The notes under the pieces were generated by a model, which was not told the origin of the DNA, searched no databases, and saw only the letters and a list, made by a program, of their open reading frames with translations. The position numbers were made by a program, and so were the translations under genes. Source: an uncultured Mucilaginibacter sp. (GTDB taxonomy: Bacteria > Bacteroidota > Bacteroidia > Sphingobacteriales > Sphingobacteriaceae). Taken from it: a DNA stretch of 64,000 bases. The stretch lies in contig NZ_CAITNG010000139.1 in the NCBI RefSeq assembly GCF_903893715.1, forward strand, positions 62,001-126,000. The letters are read 5' to 3'. Shown here piece after piece: positions 63,353-64,000 of the stretch; position 1 is the stretch's first letter, and every line of letters starts with the position of its first letter.

Positions 63353-64000
63353 ATGTGGGAAGAAATACGCTATAAAGTTTTACACTCGGGAAGCAAGCTG
63401 AATTTGCTGATTGGGATAAATGTTGCCGTATTTTTGGCTTTGGGTATCATTGGCGTAATCGAAGCCTTATCGACCAGCAGGAACGTCTTAGGCGACACTA
63501 TCTATCATTACCTCGCGCTGCCATCGAATATCCCTACCCTGCTCACCCATTTTTGGACACCTATTACTTATATGTTTATGCACGATGGCATTTGGCACAT
63601 TGTGATGAACATGATTTGGTTTTACTGGATGGGTTCGATATTTGAAGAATACCTGGGTGCCCAAAAGCTGCTAGCCTTGTATCTGCTTGGCGGACTTGCC
63701 GGGGCTTTCTTTTTTGTGTTGGGCTATAATGTTTTCCCGCTGTTTGCTTCGGTACGGGTTGCCGGAACTGTAGTCGGTGCTTCGGCTGCTATTATGGCCA
63801 TCATCGTGGGTACGGCAACACTACTACCCGACTATACCATCTTTTTTATGTTTATAGGGCCGGTAAGATTAAAATGGCTCGCTGCAATTTTTGTTGTTAT
63901 CGACCTGCTCAGTTTGGCAAGTTCGAACGCCGGTGGTGAGCTTTCACACTTGGGCGGGGCTTTAATGGGCTTTATCTATATCAAACAATTGCAAAAAGGT
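63353..64000 (+). CDS. Second rhomboid family protease, cut by the window end
   Basis: The frame from ATG 63353 stays open to the end of the window (216 codons seen). It has the rhomboid layout: HDGIWHIVMNMIWFYWMG near residue 78, catalytic S144 in VVGASAAIMAI and histidine H199 in ELSHLGGALMGF. The C-terminus is missing; in relatives a cytoplasmic tail often follows the last helix. The sequence differs clearly from the preceding rhomboid, so this is an old paralogue pair rather than a recent duplication. Likely cotranscribed with mutL and the first rhomboid. Confidence 0.92.
   Translation, partial: MWEEIRYKVLHSGSKLNLLIGINVAVFLALGIIGVIEALSTSRNVLGDTIYHYLALPSNIPTLLTHFWTPITYMFMHDGIWHIVMNMIWFYWMGSIFEEYLGAQKLLALYLLGGLAGAFFFVLGYNVFPLFASVRVAGTVVGASAAIMAIIVGTATLLPDYTIFFMFIGPVRLKWLAAIFVVIDLLSLASSNAGGELSHLGGALMGFIYIKQLQKG

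Overview
The window looks like chromosomal DNA of a Bacteroidota member of the Sphingobacteriaceae type (Mucilaginibacter/Pedobacter-like). This is inferred, not searched. The evidence is a 2347-residue SprA (type IX secretion translocon) behind ruvA and a malic enzyme/phosphotransacetylase fusion, BshA of the bacillithiol pathway, a CarB without its C-terminal allosteric domain, many 'Ala/Ser-x-x-Cys' lipoproteins, and promoters of the Bacteroidota type (TTTG, about 20 nt, TAnnTTTG). No rRNA, tRNA, IS element, prophage or CRISPR array was seen. Gene density is high and most genes are ordinary housekeeping or cell-envelope genes.

Layout. 0-14 kb: radA, an NHL-repeat lipoprotein, carB, an S9 (DPP-IV type) peptidase, a beta-lactamase-family serine hydrolase, enolase and a two-gene ABC-2 transporter. 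14-27 kb (minus strand): maeB-ruvA-sprA, a LysM lytic transglycosylase and gatA. 27-34 kb (minus strand): a tightly packed run amidohydrolase-acylphosphatase-flippase-dut-TPR-DUF4292 lipoprotein-EnvC, which looks like one transcription unit. 34-38 kb (plus strand): rlmN, then a compact set of YHYH lipoprotein, MORN-like lipoprotein, SCO1/SenC copper protein and ComF. 38-45 kb: hybrid sensor kinase, glyA, scpA and divergent dxs. 45-51 kb (minus strand): NAD(P)HX repair enzyme, uvrA, a PIN-domain toxin module in toxin-first order and a small lytic transglycosylase. 51-56 kb (plus strand): an RluB-type pseudouridine synthase with a repetitive N-terminal tail, a lactonase-fold protein and a ParS/RES toxin-antitoxin pair. 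56-64 kb: bshA, a GH3_C/beta-lactamase protein, an YtcJ-like amidohydrolase, mutL and two adjacent rhomboid proteases, the second cut by the window end.

The most unusual signal is not a gene. Six intergenic spacers carry short arrays of strictly phased 7-nt words (8 arrays in all). The words differ between loci but fit a shared purine-rich pattern, roughly RRRYCRA, with a GTC core in several. Two loci carry the arrays as inverted pairs, one of them around a terminator, and one array lies in the inferred carB leader. Other points worth checking are a MutL whose C-terminal endonuclease and zinc motifs are all degenerate, a GH3_C-beta-lactamase protein without the usual GH3 barrel, apparent leaderless transcripts for rlmN, maeB and bshA, a 25-codon leader ORF overlapping the ParS start by ATGA, and a toxin-first PIN module with overlapping frames.
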